NCBI RefSeq assembly: GCF_013978595.1
Contig: NZ_JACDTZ010000003.1
Coordinates: 1 to 64,000 of the forward strand
DNA from: Corynebacterium haematomassiliense
GTDB lineage: Bacteria; Actinomycetota; Actinomycetes; Mycobacteriales; Mycobacteriaceae
Direction of reading: 5' to 3'
Length of the DNA stretch: 64,000 nucleotides
Below, one piece after another: positions 36,357 to 44,596 of this stretch. Position numbers and translations under genes: made by a program. The notes beneath the pieces were generated by a model, which had not been told where the DNA came from, made no database searches, and saw only the letters and a program-made list of their open reading frames with translations. Each line of letters opens with the position of its first letter. Position 1 is the first letter of the stretch.

Positions 36357-37530
36357 CGCACGCTTGCGTATCCGCGGGGCGCGTTAAGCTCCGCACATCC
36401 CCTACGCGCTGCTGCACCTGGTGTGCAGTCAGCGCGTATCCCGTTTCTGAGGTGTCCAGGGACGCCCCGAAGATCATTCCCGCGACTTCGCCTCCCGGGG
36501 TGAGCAGCGGCCCGCCGGAGTTGCCCTGGCGGATGTTGCCGCGGATGGTGTACGCCTCGCGCTCCACGCGCCCGGTGGTGTAGATGTCCGGGCCCGCGAT
36601 TTCCAGCTTGCCGCGGATGCGCACCGGCGCCGCCTCGAACGGGCCGGACTTGGGGTAGCCCATCACCACGGCGCTGTCGCTGACCGCCAGCTCGTCTTCG
36701 GCCCAGCGCAGCTCCGGCAGCCCCAGTTCATCGGCGCGCAGCACCGCGATGTCGGTGTCCGGGTCGAACAGCACCACCTGCGCGGGTTTGACCCCCACCA
36801 CGGTGTCCAGGGCCACCCGCTCGGTGCCGGCCACCACGTGCGCGTTGGTGAGCACGTAGCCGTCCTCGATGACAAAGCCGGTGCCCATGAGGCGCCGCCG
36901 GCAGGTTTCCGCGTCGCCCATCACGTGCACCACGCTGGGGCGCAGCTTCTCTACGACCTCCGGCTCCACCGCCGACCCATCCGGCGCCGCTACCTGCGCC
37001 CCGCCCGGCGAGAAGGGGGAAACCAACGGCGGCAGCCCGGATTCGTCGAGAAGCGCGGCGAACCTCACCGGCAGTTTGGAGGCCGCCTCGGGGGCGGCGG
37101 CGTCGATGGCGCCGAAGACGCGGGAGGAGCGGATGCCGTCGCCGATCTCGCCCGGCACCGAGGCCGCCAGCGGGATGGAGATGAACCACAGCACCGCGGC
37201 CACCGCCACCGACTGGAACGTCGCGCCGAGCACGGAATCCAGCACGCGGCGGCCCCGGGAGCGCACGCGCCCGCGCAGGTTCCCGCCGACGGTGACGCCG
37301 ACCAGGTTGCCCAGCCCCACAAACAGCACGACCAGGGCGATGAGCAGCACGATGCGCACCGTCTGCGATTCCGCCAGGTCCAGCGCGAACGGCGCCAACG
37401 CAAGCCCGATGACCAGGCCCGCCACCACGCCGACGGCGGACAGCACCGCCGAGAGCGCCCCCTGGCGCCAGCCGCTAATGAAGGCGGCGACGACGGCGAG
37501 CGCGAGCAGGACGTCGATAACCAGGTGCAT
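36346..37530 (-). CDS. MarP-like membrane serine protease
   Basis: 394 residues. Four N-terminal membrane helices of the CvpA type precede a periplasmic chymotrypsin-fold protease. The triad is in LTNAHVVAG, TDIAVLRAD and RQGNSGGPLL. In mycobacteria MarP protects against acid and oxidative stress by activating a peptidoglycan hydrolase. ATG 37530 is chosen over GTG 37551, which would overlap the Nudix gene. Two Cys residues in the protease region (one in ETCRRR) may make the disulfide reported for MarP. Confidence 0.9.
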   Translation of the reverse strand: MHLVIDVLLALAVVAAFISGWRQGALSAVLSAVGVVAGLVIGLALAPFALDLAESQTVRIVLLIALVVLFVGLGNLVGVTVGGNLRGRVRSRGRRVLDSVLGATFQSVAVAAVLWFISIPLAASVPGEIGDGIRSSRVFGAIDAAAPEAASKLPVRFAALLDESGLPPLVSPFSPGGAQVAAPDGSAVEPEVVEKLRPSVVHVMGDAETCRRRLMGTGFVIEDGYVLTNAHVVAGTERVALDTVVGVKPAQVVLFDPDTDIAVLRADELGLPELRWAEDELAVSDSAVVMGYPKSGPFEAAPVRIRGKLEIAGPDIYTTGRVEREAYTIRGNIRQGNSGGPLLTPGGEVAGMIFGASLDTSETGYALTAHQVQQRVGDVRSLTRPADTQACVSG

Positions 37531-37540
37531 TCCGGTGATG

Positions 37541-38239
37541 TTACCGCTCACGGTTGGCAGAACGCGCCAGCGCAGCCCGCAAGTCGCCGGGCTTTTCGTC
37601 CCAGGGCCGCACCCAGCCGCCCAGCTTCAGCACCACGGCGAGCAGCACCCCGGTAAAGCCCCACACCAGAAACTCCCCCGCCCAAAACGCGGGCCCCGAC
37701 CATTCCTTGATGCCCAGCATCGCCCGGTTTCGCGGATCCACCAGCTCGCGCACCGGCACGAAAAACACCGCGTCCGTCTCCTCCTCGCTGGCCGGGTACA
37801 CCTCGCCGGGCTCCGGGGTGAACGCCACCACGGGGCGCACGCGCCGGTTGCTTCCGCCGGTGGTGGCAGCGTCCAGCAGGGCAAGCGGGATCACACGGTC
37901 CGGGTCCAGGCCGGTTTCCTCCCACGCTTCGCGCAGCGCGGCATCCACGGGCCCGCCGTCGCTGGGGTCGATGTGGCCGCCGGGAAACGCCATCTGACCG
38001 GAGTGGCTGCGCATGCGCGGGGTGCGGTGGGTGATCAGCACCCGCGCGTCCTCCGGCAGCTCGGTCGCGCGCGGGTCGCCGGCGAACAGGATCAACACGG
38101 CGGCCTGGTCCGCGCCGTCTTGTTGCAGCACGCGCGGCGACAGCAGCCGGCGCGGGATTCCCGCACCGCCGTCTTCGATGGCCTCTAGCAGGGGTTTCAG
38201 CCACCGCGGCGCGCGGTCCGGGCGCAGCGGCGCGTCCAT
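37541..38239 (-). CDS. Nudix hydrolase, probable CoA pyrophosphatase
   Basis: 232 residues. The Nudix box reads GGHIDPSDGGPVDAALREAW then EETG, preceded by the LITHRTPRMRSHSGQMAFPGG segment characteristic of the NudL/CoA-diphosphatase group. It probably removes oxidised CoA or CoA esters. The ATG abuts the stop of the TlpA-like gene, so the two are co-translated. Synteny agrees with the mycobacterial order. Confidence 0.88.
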   Translation of the reverse strand: MDAPLRPDRAPRWLKPLLEAIEDGGAGIPRRLLSPRVLQQDGADQAAVLILFAGDPRATELPEDARVLITHRTPRMRSHSGQMAFPGGHIDPSDGGPVDAALREAWEETGLDPDRVIPLALLDAATTGGSNRRVRPVVAFTPEPGEVYPASEEETDAVFFVPVRELVDPRNRAMLGIKEWSGPAFWAGEFLVWGFTGVLLAVVLKLGGWVRPWDEKPGDLRAALARSANRER

Positions 38240-38773
38240 CTACAGCGCCCCCTGAACAGCCGCGGCGAGCTCCTCAGCCGAGGTGAACTCCTTGGCAAAC
38301 ACCGCCACCTGCTCGCCGCCGCGCAGCACCACCGTCACCGGCACAACCGGCGGCAGGCCCTGCTCCGCGGCGAAGGCGCCCGAGTCGTCCTGATAGCTGG
38401 GCAGGCCCACCCCAAGATCCTCCAGCAGCGCCGCGCCGTTGCCCGCGTTTTGGTCCGCGTGCACGCCCACCACGGTGTATTCCGGGTGCGTGCGCGCGAA
38501 CTCCTCCACTGCCGGCAGCTCCGCGCGGCACGGCTGGCACCACCAGGCCCACACGTTGACCACGGTGATCTCCTTGGCCTCGCCGGCCACGTCCCCACCC
38601 AGGCACGGCAGGTCCAGCCCAGCCGGGCAGTCCGGCCGTTGAGGCACCTGCTTCTCGACGGCCACAGGGTCCCCCGTTGGTTGATCGTCGACAAGCAAAC
38701 TGCGCGCGCCCGCCACCACGAGCAGGGTCACCGCGACGATGACCACAACACTCACCCAGATCGCGCGCTTCAT
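38240..38773 (-). CDS. TlpA-like membrane thioredoxin
   Basis: 177 residues. One N-terminal membrane helix (residues 5-25) anchors a periplasmic thioredoxin fold with the active-site WCQPC. Two further Cys residues before it ([13 protein letters not shown]) probably pair. It reduces or rearranges disulfides of exported proteins. It overlaps nth by 4 nt (ATGA). GCTTGTCGACG and GCTTCTCGACG variants occur in it. Confidence 0.87.
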   Translation of the reverse strand: MKRAIWVSVVVIVAVTLLVVAGARSLLVDDQPTGDPVAVEKQVPQRPDCPAGLDLPCLGGDVAGEAKEITVVNVWAWWCQPCRAELPAVEEFARTHPEYTVVGVHADQNAGNGAALLEDLGVGLPSYQDDSGAFAAEQGLPPVVPVTVVLRGGEQVAVFAKEFTSAEELAAAVQGAL

Positions 38774-39543
38774 GCAAGCCCCAGGATGTGGTCGCGCTCC
38801 GGGCCCGTGACCAGGTCCGAGGCCGCCTCCGGATCGGTGGGGCCGGCGCCGAAGCTCGGGCAGTCGAACGCGATCGGGCACACGCCGCACGCCGGTTTGC
38901 GGGCGTGGCAGATACGGCGGCCGTGGAAGATGATGCGGTGGGAGAACATGGTCCACTCGCGGCGCTCGATGAGCCCGGCGATGGCGTGCTCGATCTTCAC
39001 CGGATCCGTTTCCTCGGTGAGCATGAGGCGCTTGACCAGCCGCTGAAAGTGCGTGTCCACCGTCAGCCCCGGCATGCCGAACGCGTTGCCGCGCACCACG
39101 TGCGCCGTCTTGCGGCCCACGCCCGGAAGCGTCACCAGATCCTCGAGTTTGGTGGGCACTTCCCCGCCGAAATCCGCCACCAGCTTCTGGCCTAAACCGA
39201 TGAGGTTTTTCGCCTTCGAGCGGTAGAAACCGGTGGAACGGATAAGCTCCTCCACCTCGGTTTGATCGGCTTCCGCGTACGCGTGGGCGGTGGGGTACTT
39301 GGCAAACAACGCCGGGGTGACCATGTTGACGCGCACGTCCGTGGTCTGCGCCGAAAGCACCGTCGCCACTAGCAGCTCCAGCGGGTTGGAAAAGTCCAGC
39401 TCAGCGTGCGCGTCCGGGAACGTCTCCGCCAGCGTGCGGTTGATCCGGCGGGCCCTCCTCGTGCGGCCGATGTCCGTCTCCGCCCCCTTCGCCGCCGGAT
39501 GGGATCCGGGGCGGCGGTGTTTTTTCGGCGTGGTGGAGGACAT
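38770..39543 (-). CDS. nth: Endonuclease III
   Basis: 257-residue DNA glycosylase/AP lyase for oxidised pyrimidines. The helix-hairpin-helix is [14 protein letters not shown] with the catalytic Lys, the catalytic Asp is in TVDTHFQRL, and the iron-sulfur loop is [20 protein letters not shown] 39543 is preferred; ATG 39552 is also possible and the region before that reads into the glxR promoter. The divergent 29-residue gene starts 40 nt away. Confidence 0.94.
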   Translation of the reverse strand: MSSTTPKKHRRPGSHPAAKGAETDIGRTRRARRINRTLAETFPDAHAELDFSNPLELLVATVLSAQTTDVRVNMVTPALFAKYPTAHAYAEADQTEVEELIRSTGFYRSKAKNLIGLGQKLVADFGGEVPTKLEDLVTLPGVGRKTAHVVRGNAFGMPGLTVDTHFQRLVKRLMLTEETDPVKIEHAIAGLIERREWTMFSHRIIFHGRRICHARKPACGVCPIAFDCPSFGAGPTDPEAASDLVTGPERDHILGLA

Positions 39544-39582
39544 GACCGACATGCTAGTTATGCGTGGCGTAAAATGACACCT

Positions 39583-39672
39583 ATGAATGTGATTCTCGTG
39601 CTGCTGATCCCGGTAGTGCTCGGAGCGTTCCCGCTGGCGATGGAGCGGCTCGAGGCGCGCGTGGTGGATTAA
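39583..39672 (+). CDS. 29-residue single-helix membrane microprotein
   Basis: ATG 39583 to TAA 39672. The sequence starts [20 protein letters not shown] and ends ERLEARVVD: one membrane helix with a short acidic-basic tail. A TAAAAT box at 39570-39575 ends 7 nt before the ATG, so it may be leaderless. A small membrane protein gene between nth and the Crp-type gene is also present in mycobacteria, so position is conserved though length differs. Function unknown. Confidence 0.6.
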   Translation: MNVILVLLIPVVLGAFPLAMERLEARVVD

Positions 39673-39760
39673 CACCAACTTGGCCAACCACCTGACCAAG
39701 ACCGCGCATGGGTGGTAAAGTGCAAAACGCACTGTGACGGCTGCCAAAAAGTTACGCGAA

Positions 39761-39776
39761 AGTGACTGCAACCACT
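39761..39776. promoter_or_regulatory. Weak GlxR-type palindrome upstream of glxR
   Basis: AGTGACTGCAACCACT is an imperfect palindrome (12 of 16 positions symmetric) resembling the GlxR consensus TGTGA-N6-TCACA. It lies 31 nt before the start codon and could be autoregulatory. The match is partial. Confidence 0.35.
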
Positions 39777-39807
39777 GCCCCCTGGCCGTCCCAACCGAGG
39801 AGGATTC

Positions 39808-40491
39808 ATGGAAGGCGTACAGGACACACTCGCCCGCGCCGGCATTTTCCAGGGCGTGGACCCGGAAGCAGTAGCCGCGCTAATCAACGAGATGGACACG
39901 GTGACCTTCCCCAAAGGCACCACCATCTTCGACGAAGGCGAACCCGGCGACCGCCTCTACATCATCGTCGACGGCAAAATTAAGCTCGCCCGCCACGCCC
40001 CGGACGGCCGCGAGAACCTGCTGTCCGTGATGGGCCCGACGGACATGTTCGGCGAGCTGTCCATCTTCGACCCGGGTCCACGCACCTCCTCCGCAGTGTG
40101 CGTCACCGAAGTCACCTGCGCCACCATGGACTCCACCATGCTGCGCACCTGGATCGACACCCACCCGGAGATCTCCCAGCAGCTCCTCCGCGTACTGGCC
40201 CGCCGCCTGCGCCGCACAAACGCGTCGCTTGCGGACCTCATCTTCACCGACGTGCCCGGCCGCGTGGCCAAGACGCTGCTGCAGCTGGCCAACCGCTTCG
40301 GCACCCACGAAGGCGGCGCCCTGCGCGTCAACCACGACCTGACGCAGGAAGAGATCGCCCAGCTCGTCGGCGCCTCCCGCGAGACGGTGAACAAGGCGCT
40401 GGCCACCTTCGCCCACCGCGGCTGGATCCGCCTCGAGGGCAAGAGCGTGCTCATAGTCGACACCGAGCACCTCGCCCGCCGCGCCCGCTAG
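39808..40491 (+). CDS. glxR: cAMP-responsive global regulator (Crp/GlxR)
   Basis: 227-residue Crp-family protein. The N-terminal cyclic-nucleotide domain has [18 protein letters not shown] and the phosphate-binding [17 protein letters not shown]. The C-terminal helix-turn-helix is [21 protein letters not shown]. Orthologue of mycobacterial Crp and corynebacterial GlxR, a global regulator of carbon metabolism, respiration and other functions. A strong AGGAGG site precedes the ATG. The cAMP source is probably the cyclase at 21238. A hairpin terminator follows, after which an IS element is inserted. Confidence 0.95.
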   Translation: MEGVQDTLARAGIFQGVDPEAVAALINEMDTVTFPKGTTIFDEGEPGDRLYIIVDGKIKLARHAPDGRENLLSVMGPTDMFGELSIFDPGPRTSSAVCVTEVTCATMDSTMLRTWIDTHPEISQQLLRVLARRLRRTNASLADLIFTDVPGRVAKTLLQLANRFGTHEGGALRVNHDLTQEEIAQLVGASRETVNKALATFAHRGWIRLEGKSVLIVDTEHLARRAR

Positions 40492-40515
40492 CGCGCCCCC
40501 GTTTGCACAAATCGA

Positions 40516-40558
40516 CAACGCTCCGGCATTTCCCCAGGTGGGAGAAGCCGGAGCGTTG
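40516..40558 (+). terminator. Hairpin downstream of glxR
   Basis: CAACGCTCCGGC and GCCGGAGCGTTG form a perfect 12-bp stem. The expected T-tract is absent, probably because the IS element begins 11 nt further on. Confidence 0.7.
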
Positions 40559-40569
40559 GCGTCCCTCTC

Positions 40570-40589
40570 TGTCAGGCTGGTTGTGAACA
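40570..40589. repeat. Left terminal inverted repeat of the IS element
   Basis: Matches the reverse complement of the right end (42526-42544), with GGTTGTGAACA identical and one inserted base in the outer part. Confidence 0.8.
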
Positions 40590-40612
40590 ACGATCCGTAG
40601 GAGGTTTTGTTC

Positions 40613-41524
40613 ATGACTTTGCTCGATGTTCCAGTGTTGATCCCGGAGCCGGACGTGCTGTCCGAGGCAGCTTCGGTCGGTGGTCAACAGGTTCGAAGCG
40701 GTCGCCTGCCCAGGCGGAGGCTTCGCGCTGATGATGTGTTGTCCCTTGCGGTGACGGTGCTGTCTCCTGGCGAGGTCCTCGACGAGGATGACCTGGTTAT
40801 GCCGCAGGCTGGCGCGGTTGTGTTTACAGCGTGCCAGCCGTATTCGCGGGGGTTGGATTTTACTGCCGCTCAGAAGCGACAGATGGTCACGATCTATCGC
40901 CAGTTGCCGTATGGGGCGAAAGGTATCTGGCTTGATCGCCATGGGCTGTATGGAGCCAAGATCTTTCGGTGGGGCCAACAGCTTGGGCTTTTGACCTGCG
41001 CGCAGCAAAAGGCAGCGTCGGTCGGCGACGAGGAACTGCCAGCGGTGCTCGACGCCGCGGCGGTGACGTCGCTGGTGCAGCGCTACCTTTCGCTTCCTTA
41101 CGGTGAAAAGGAGGCGTTTATCGCCAGGCATGATCTGTGCCACCGGACAGTGCTGCGGTGGGCCACCATGGTCGCAGACGGGTCGATCGCGCATTACACG
41201 CATAAACGAAAGGCAGGAACAGTGGGAAAACGCACCTCAGATGACCTCACGCAGTCACGTCGCCAGGTTGAGGCGATGATTCGGGAAAACGAACGGTTGA
41301 AAAAAGAACTCGCCAAAGCCAACCGCAAACTCACCCGGCAAGAACAAGAACTGGATAAATGGGTCAAAACCAGTGATGTGTTGGGAAAAGCTTTAGCGTC
41401 CATGCCCGATCTTCCTGGCGTGGACTACGACGCGGAGGAAAACGCCTATCCGAAGACGAAACGCGACGCTATGAAGCTGGTCGACAAGAAGAACAACGAC
41501 TCATCGACGCCCTTGTCGGATTAG
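40613..41524 (+). CDS. IS element OrfA (DNA-binding transposase subunit)
   Basis: 303 residues from ATG 40613, with AGGAGG 8 nt upstream. It contains two tandem helix-turn-helix-like modules: one around LDFTAAQKRQMVTIYRQLPY and one around YLSLPYGEKEAFIARHDL. It ends with a leucine-zipper segment (IRENERLKKELAKANRKL). It is unusually long for an IS3-family OrfA, which is generally near 100 residues, apparently through duplication of the binding module. OrfB lies in the -1 frame, so a fusion by frameshifting is possible. Confidence 0.8.
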   Translation: MTLLDVPVLIPEPDVLSEAASVGGQQVRSGRLPRRRLRADDVLSLAVTVLSPGEVLDEDDLVMPQAGAVVFTACQPYSRGLDFTAAQKRQMVTIYRQLPYGAKGIWLDRHGLYGAKIFRWGQQLGLLTCAQQKAASVGDEELPAVLDAAAVTSLVQRYLSLPYGEKEAFIARHDLCHRTVLRWATMVADGSIAHYTHKRKAGTVGKRTSDDLTQSRRQVEAMIRENERLKKELAKANRKLTRQEQELDKWVKTSDVLGKALASMPDLPGVDYDAEENAYPKTKRDAMKLVDKKNNDSSTPLSD

Positions 41525-41547
41525 GCCACTCCACTTCCCGGGCGTGT

Positions 41548-42516
41548 GTGTTGCTGGGAGTCAGCCGCAGCCGGATCTACTACGAATCCAACCCGCGGCC
41601 GAAAACCGCCAACCCGATTGCCCACCACGAACGCAACATCGCCCGGCTCACACAGGAACACGTCGATAAGATCCTCGCCCAGCTGGACGCCAACCCGCAA
41701 TCGAGCGTGGACGATGTGTTCTACAACGCCCATAACCCCGGCGTTTACGTCACCAGTTTGAGCAGCTTCTACCGCATCGCCCGCAAGCACAACAGACTGT
41801 TGAAGCACCGTAACTGCACTCGCACCAAACGCAGGTCGAAACGCGGCAACAACCAGCCACCACATGTCGTCGCTACTGCACCAGCACAAGTGCTGTGCTG
41901 GGACATCACATTCCTGCCTGGCCCGTTCGTCAACGAAAACTACGCCTGCCACACCATCATCGACCTGTACTCACGCGCCGTGATCGGCACGTTGGTCACC
42001 CACCGCGAAGACGCACGCGGTGTATCCAAACTCTTCGACGACATCTTGACGCGCTACCCCACAGTGCAAACCGTGCACTCCGACAACGGGGCAGCTATGC
42101 GAAGCAACGCCTTAAAGCGAGTGTTCGCCAAACACGACGTTGACGCATCGTTTAGCCGGCCGGCAACAAGCAACGACAACCCCCAGATGGAGTCACTGTT
42201 CCACACCATGAAGGGATTTGCGTACTACCCGAAAGCCTTCGCCGACATCGACGCCGCCACCCAATGGGTAGCCCGCTTTACCAGGCACTACAACAACCGG
42301 CCCCACAGCGGCATCAACGGCTACACCCCGCAAAGCGTGCTCGACGGTACCTGGAAGCAATACGAAACCAACCGCATCAACGCAGCACGTGCCGCACTCG
42401 AAGCCGGACTCATCACCGCAATGCCCAAAACACCGACCGGACTACCCAAAGAGGTCACCATCATCCGCACAACCACCAAAACCCGCCCACAATCACCCAC
42501 ACTTACCGTCGCCTGA
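41548..42516 (+). CDS. IS element OrfB (DDE transposase)
   Basis: 322 residues from GTG 41548. The rve catalytic domain has Asp in LCWDITFLPG, Asp in VHSDNGAAM and Glu in NDNPQMESLFHTMK. The -1 frame stays open far upstream and reads EEQRLIDALVGLGHSTSRA before the GTG, which is typical OrfB N-terminal sequence. The real product is therefore probably made by -1 frameshifting from OrfA, not from GTG 41548. Confidence 0.85.
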   Translation: MLLGVSRSRIYYESNPRPKTANPIAHHERNIARLTQEHVDKILAQLDANPQSSVDDVFYNAHNPGVYVTSLSSFYRIARKHNRLLKHRNCTRTKRRSKRGNNQPPHVVATAPAQVLCWDITFLPGPFVNENYACHTIIDLYSRAVIGTLVTHREDARGVSKLFDDILTRYPTVQTVHSDNGAAMRSNALKRVFAKHDVDASFSRPATSNDNPQMESLFHTMKGFAYYPKAFADIDAATQWVARFTRHYNNRPHSGINGYTPQSVLDGTWKQYETNRINAARAALEAGLITAMPKTPTGLPKEVTIIRTTTKTRPQSPTLTVA

Positions 42517-42525
42517 ACCAGAAAC

Positions 42526-42544
42526 TGTTCACAACCACTTGACA
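42526..42544. repeat. Right terminal inverted repeat of the IS element
   Basis: Mirrors the left end and ends in CA. It begins 10 nt after the orfB stop. Confidence 0.8.
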
Positions 42545-42576
42545 CAAAGCGCGTTTTGTCGATTCGTACAAAACCC

Positions 42577-43389
42577 CTAGGGCGCGGCCTTCAGGTAGCG
42601 CAGGGCCACGCGGGTGGACTGCTCGGCGGCGCCGCGCAGCACCGGGTCCACATCGTCGTAGATCGCGTCGACCAGGGTGTTGATGTCGGCGTTCTCGCCG
42701 TGGGTCTTCAGCGCCTCGCGGATCTGCTCCAGGCGCTGGTTGCGGCGGTCGATGTACTTGCGGGCGTAGGCCGACAGGTCCGCGCCCTCGGGGCCGTGGC
42801 CCGGCAGCAGCGGGATGTCCTTGCCCTGCTCCTCCAGAAGCTCCAGGGAATCCAGGTACTTGCCCAGGTCGCCGTCGGTCTCGGAGATCATGGTGGTGTG
42901 GCGGCCAGCGATGGTGTCGCCGGTGATGATGCCCTCCAGCTCGGTGGTCTCCGGGTCTCCCGGGTAGACAAAGAAGCACACGGAATCGCTGGTGTGGCCG
43001 GGGGTGGCCACGACCTTCAGGCGTGGGGTGATGCCGTCGACGGCGACCACTTCGCCGTCGACAAGCGGGTCCGCCCCCGAGCTGTACTGCGGATCCAGCG
43101 AGCGAACAGGAGCACCGGTGAGCTGGCGGAAACGCTCCGCGCCGTCAGCGTGGTCGTGGTGGCGGTGCGTGAGCAAAATGAGCGCCACCTCCCCCGCCTT
43201 GGAGCGGAGGACGTTGAGGTGGCCCTCATCCTCCGGGCCCGGATCAACGACAATGCTTCGCTGATCCCCCTCACCCCTGATCACCCAGGAGTTGGTCCCC
43301 TCGAGCGCCGCGTAGCTGGGGTTCGGCGCCAGGACCACCGCGGCGTTGGCGGTCACAGGGCGCAGTTGGCTGTAAGCGGGATGTTGCAT
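42577..43389 (-). CDS. MBL-fold metallohydrolase
   Basis: 270 residues with the metal motif LTHRHHDHADG, VATPGHTSDS, GDTIAGRH and a later LPGHGPEG. A helical C-terminal segment (ROYIDRRNQR-like region near 210-260) is of the type seen in RNase Z-like/LACTB2-type proteins. Its ortholog follows crp in mycobacteria. Substrate unknown; nuclease or thioester hydrolase activity is possible. Upstream of its stop the insertion sequence has cut off the ancestral neighbour. Confidence 0.88.
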   Translation of the reverse strand: MQHPAYSQLRPVTANAAVVLAPNPSYAALEGTNSWVIRGEGDQRSIVVDPGPEDEGHLNVLRSKAGEVALILLTHRHHDHADGAERFRQLTGAPVRSLDPQYSSGADPLVDGEVVAVDGITPRLKVVATPGHTSDSVCFFVYPGDPETTELEGIITGDTIAGRHTTMISETDGDLGKYLDSLELLEEQGKDIPLLPGHGPEGADLSAYARKYIDRRNQRLEQIREALKTHGENADINTLVDAIYDDVDPVLRGAAEQSTRVALRYLKAAP

Positions 43390-43429
43390 ATGCCCCAGCG
43401 TACCCGCTTAACAGCCGTGTATTGGAGTT

Positions 43430-43885
43430 CTAGCTCTTCAGCTCGACGACGAGTTCGACCTCGACAGGCGTGTCCATCGGCAGCGACGCCACGCCCACTG
43501 CGGAGCGGGCGTGCGCACCGGCTTCACCGAAGACCTCCTGCATGAGCTCGGAGGCGCCGTTGATCACGGCGGGCTGGCCGGTAAACGCCGGGTCGGAGGC
43601 GACGAAGCCGACGATCTTGAGCACGCGGGCGACGTTGTCGATGCCGACCAAGTCATCCACCGCGGCGATCGCGTTGAGCGCGGCCTGGCGAGCGTAGCCG
43701 TAAGCGGCCTCCTCGGTGACCTCCGCGCCGACTTTGCCGGTGGCGGGCAGTTTGCCGTCGATAAACGGCAGCTGGCCGGACGTCCACACCTGGTTTCCGG
43801 CCTCGACGGCGGGCACGTAGGCAGCAACGGGTGCAGCGACGGCGGGCAGCTCGATACCGAGCTCCTTGAGACGATCAGTCCACAT
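43430..43885 (-). CDS. RidA/YjgF-family protein
   Basis: 151-residue protein of the RidA superfamily, whose members deaminate reactive enamine/imine intermediates. Its core VWTSGQLPFIDGKLPATGKVG, AALNAIAAVDDL and the C-terminal PMDTPVEVELVVEL fit the fold. The active-site Arg of true RidA is not evident to me, so it may belong to a divergent subgroup. Its ATG abuts the stop of the DUF4177-like gene. Confidence 0.85.
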   Translation of the reverse strand: MWTDRLKELGIELPAVAAPVAAYVPAVEAGNQVWTSGQLPFIDGKLPATGKVGAEVTEEAAYGYARQAALNAIAAVDDLVGIDNVARVLKIVGFVASDPAFTGQPAVINGASELMQEVFGEAGAHARSAVGVASLPMDTPVEVELVVELKS

Positions 43886-44041
43886 CTATTCGACCTCCCG
43901 CTTCATGTAAGCGACAACGTTGTCCTGGGTCGGGCCCGGTACAACGGAGACGAGCTCCCAGCCGTCCTCGCCCCAGGTGTCCAGAATCTGCTTGGTGGCG
44001 TGCGTGAGCAACGGAACCGTTGCGTACTCCCATTTCGTCAT
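43886..44041 (-). CDS. DUF4177-like small protein
   Basis: 51 residues: MTKWEYATVPLLTHATKQI, then WGEDGWELVSVVPG and a basic end. The EYATVPL...GWELVSV layout is the DUF4177 beta-alpha-beta fold. It lies with no gap before the RidA gene and 15 nt after whcA. Too short for many gene finders, but the composition and conserved order support it. Function unknown. Confidence 0.78.
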   Translation of the reverse strand: MTKWEYATVPLLTHATKQILDTWGEDGWELVSVVPGPTQDNVVAYMKREVE

Positions 44042-44056
44042 GGCGCCCAAGACTAC

Positions 44057-44416
44057 CTACAGGCCGACAACTTCGCCGCCGGCAGAGAGGTACTCCGCCC
44101 AGTCCGTCACGTGCGGGTTCTTGCGCAGCACCGCGCGGCGCTGACGCTCCGTGAGCCCGCCCCAGACGCCGAACTCGACCTTGTTGTCCAGTGCGTCGGC
44201 GCGGCACTCGGTGAGCACCGGGCACGCGCGGCAGATCGCGGCGGCCTTGCGCTGCTCCGCACCCCGGACGAACAGGGCGTCCGGATCCTTGCCGCGGCAC
44301 TGCGCGTGGGTGACCCAATCCCCTCGGTCAAAAACGAGATGTCCGGATGCGTCGCACTTGCGGGACGTGGTCCGTTGTGCGTTTCGCTGCGCGGTGTTAC
44401 CCAAAACCGTGGTCAT
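44057..44416 (-). CDS. whcA: WhiB-family iron-sulfur regulator (WhiB4/WhcA-like)
   Basis: 119-residue WhiB protein. Four cluster-binding Cys residues lie in THAQCRGKD, ICRACPVLTEC; the Gly-Trp motif is GVWGGLTE and the DNA-binding end is RRAVLRKN. Another Cys near the N-terminus (KCDA) is outside the canonical set. In C. glutamicum WhcA opposes the oxidative-stress response, and in mycobacteria WhiB4 responds to O2/NO. Ribosome site GAGGAG, with a hairpin in the leader. It diverges from ponA, as in mycobacteria. Confidence 0.92.
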   Translation of the reverse strand: MTTVLGNTAQRNAQRTTSRKCDASGHLVFDRGDWVTHAQCRGKDPDALFVRGAEQRKAAAICRACPVLTECRADALDNKVEFGVWGGLTERQRRAVLRKNPHVTDWAEYLSAGGEVVGL

Positions 44417-44440
44417 AGCCGTGCTCCTCTACTCGTTCAC

Positions 44441-44462
44441 CTGCGCCGTCTCCCCGGCGCAG
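44441..44462. promoter_or_regulatory. Perfect 8-bp palindromic hairpin in the whcA leader
   Basis: CTGCGCCG and CGGCGCAG surround 6 nt, about 25 nt upstream of the whcA start. It may be a regulatory hairpin or an operator. Confidence 0.4.
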
Positions 44463-44584
44463 TTTTATACATCCGACCGTATATCTGCGGTCCTATGTAA
44501 ATGTAATCACACAAAAAAGAATTCTGTCGAATGGGTCACATTTTTGGGGGGTCTTTTATATTCCCGCGCGCGGGCCGAGTCATT

Positions 44585-44590
44585 TAAGGT
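44585..44590 (+). promoter_or_regulatory. Candidate -10 box of ponA (leaderless)
   Basis: TAAGGT ends 6 nt before GTG 44597 and no ribosome site is present. Confidence 0.5.
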
Positions 44591-44596
44591 AATGGC

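Larger units (their letters stand above)
40570..42544 (+). mobile_element. IS3-like insertion sequence
   Basis: About 1.97 kb, bounded by imperfect inverted ends: TGTCAGGCTGGTTGTGAACA at 40570-40589 against TGTTCACAACCACTTGACA at 42526-42544. The ends are 5'-TG...CA-3' as in the IS3 family. Two genes fill it: orfA (helix-turn-helix plus leucine zipper) and orfB (DDE integrase). I see no target duplication. It separates glxR from the MBL gene, which are neighbours in mycobacteria, so the insertion is lineage-specific. Both genes look intact. Confidence 0.88.

Noticed and set aside
39761..39776. Strong GlxR site claim
   Set aside because: The palindrome deviates from the consensus at several key positions, so it is listed only as weak.
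40560..42550. Target-site duplication of the IS element
   Set aside because: The bases next to the two ends (left CTCTC-like, right CAAAG) do not match, so I list none.
44417..44596. Riboswitch or small RNA upstream of ponA or whcA
   Set aside because: Only one 8-bp hairpin is visible and nothing resembles a known aptamer.
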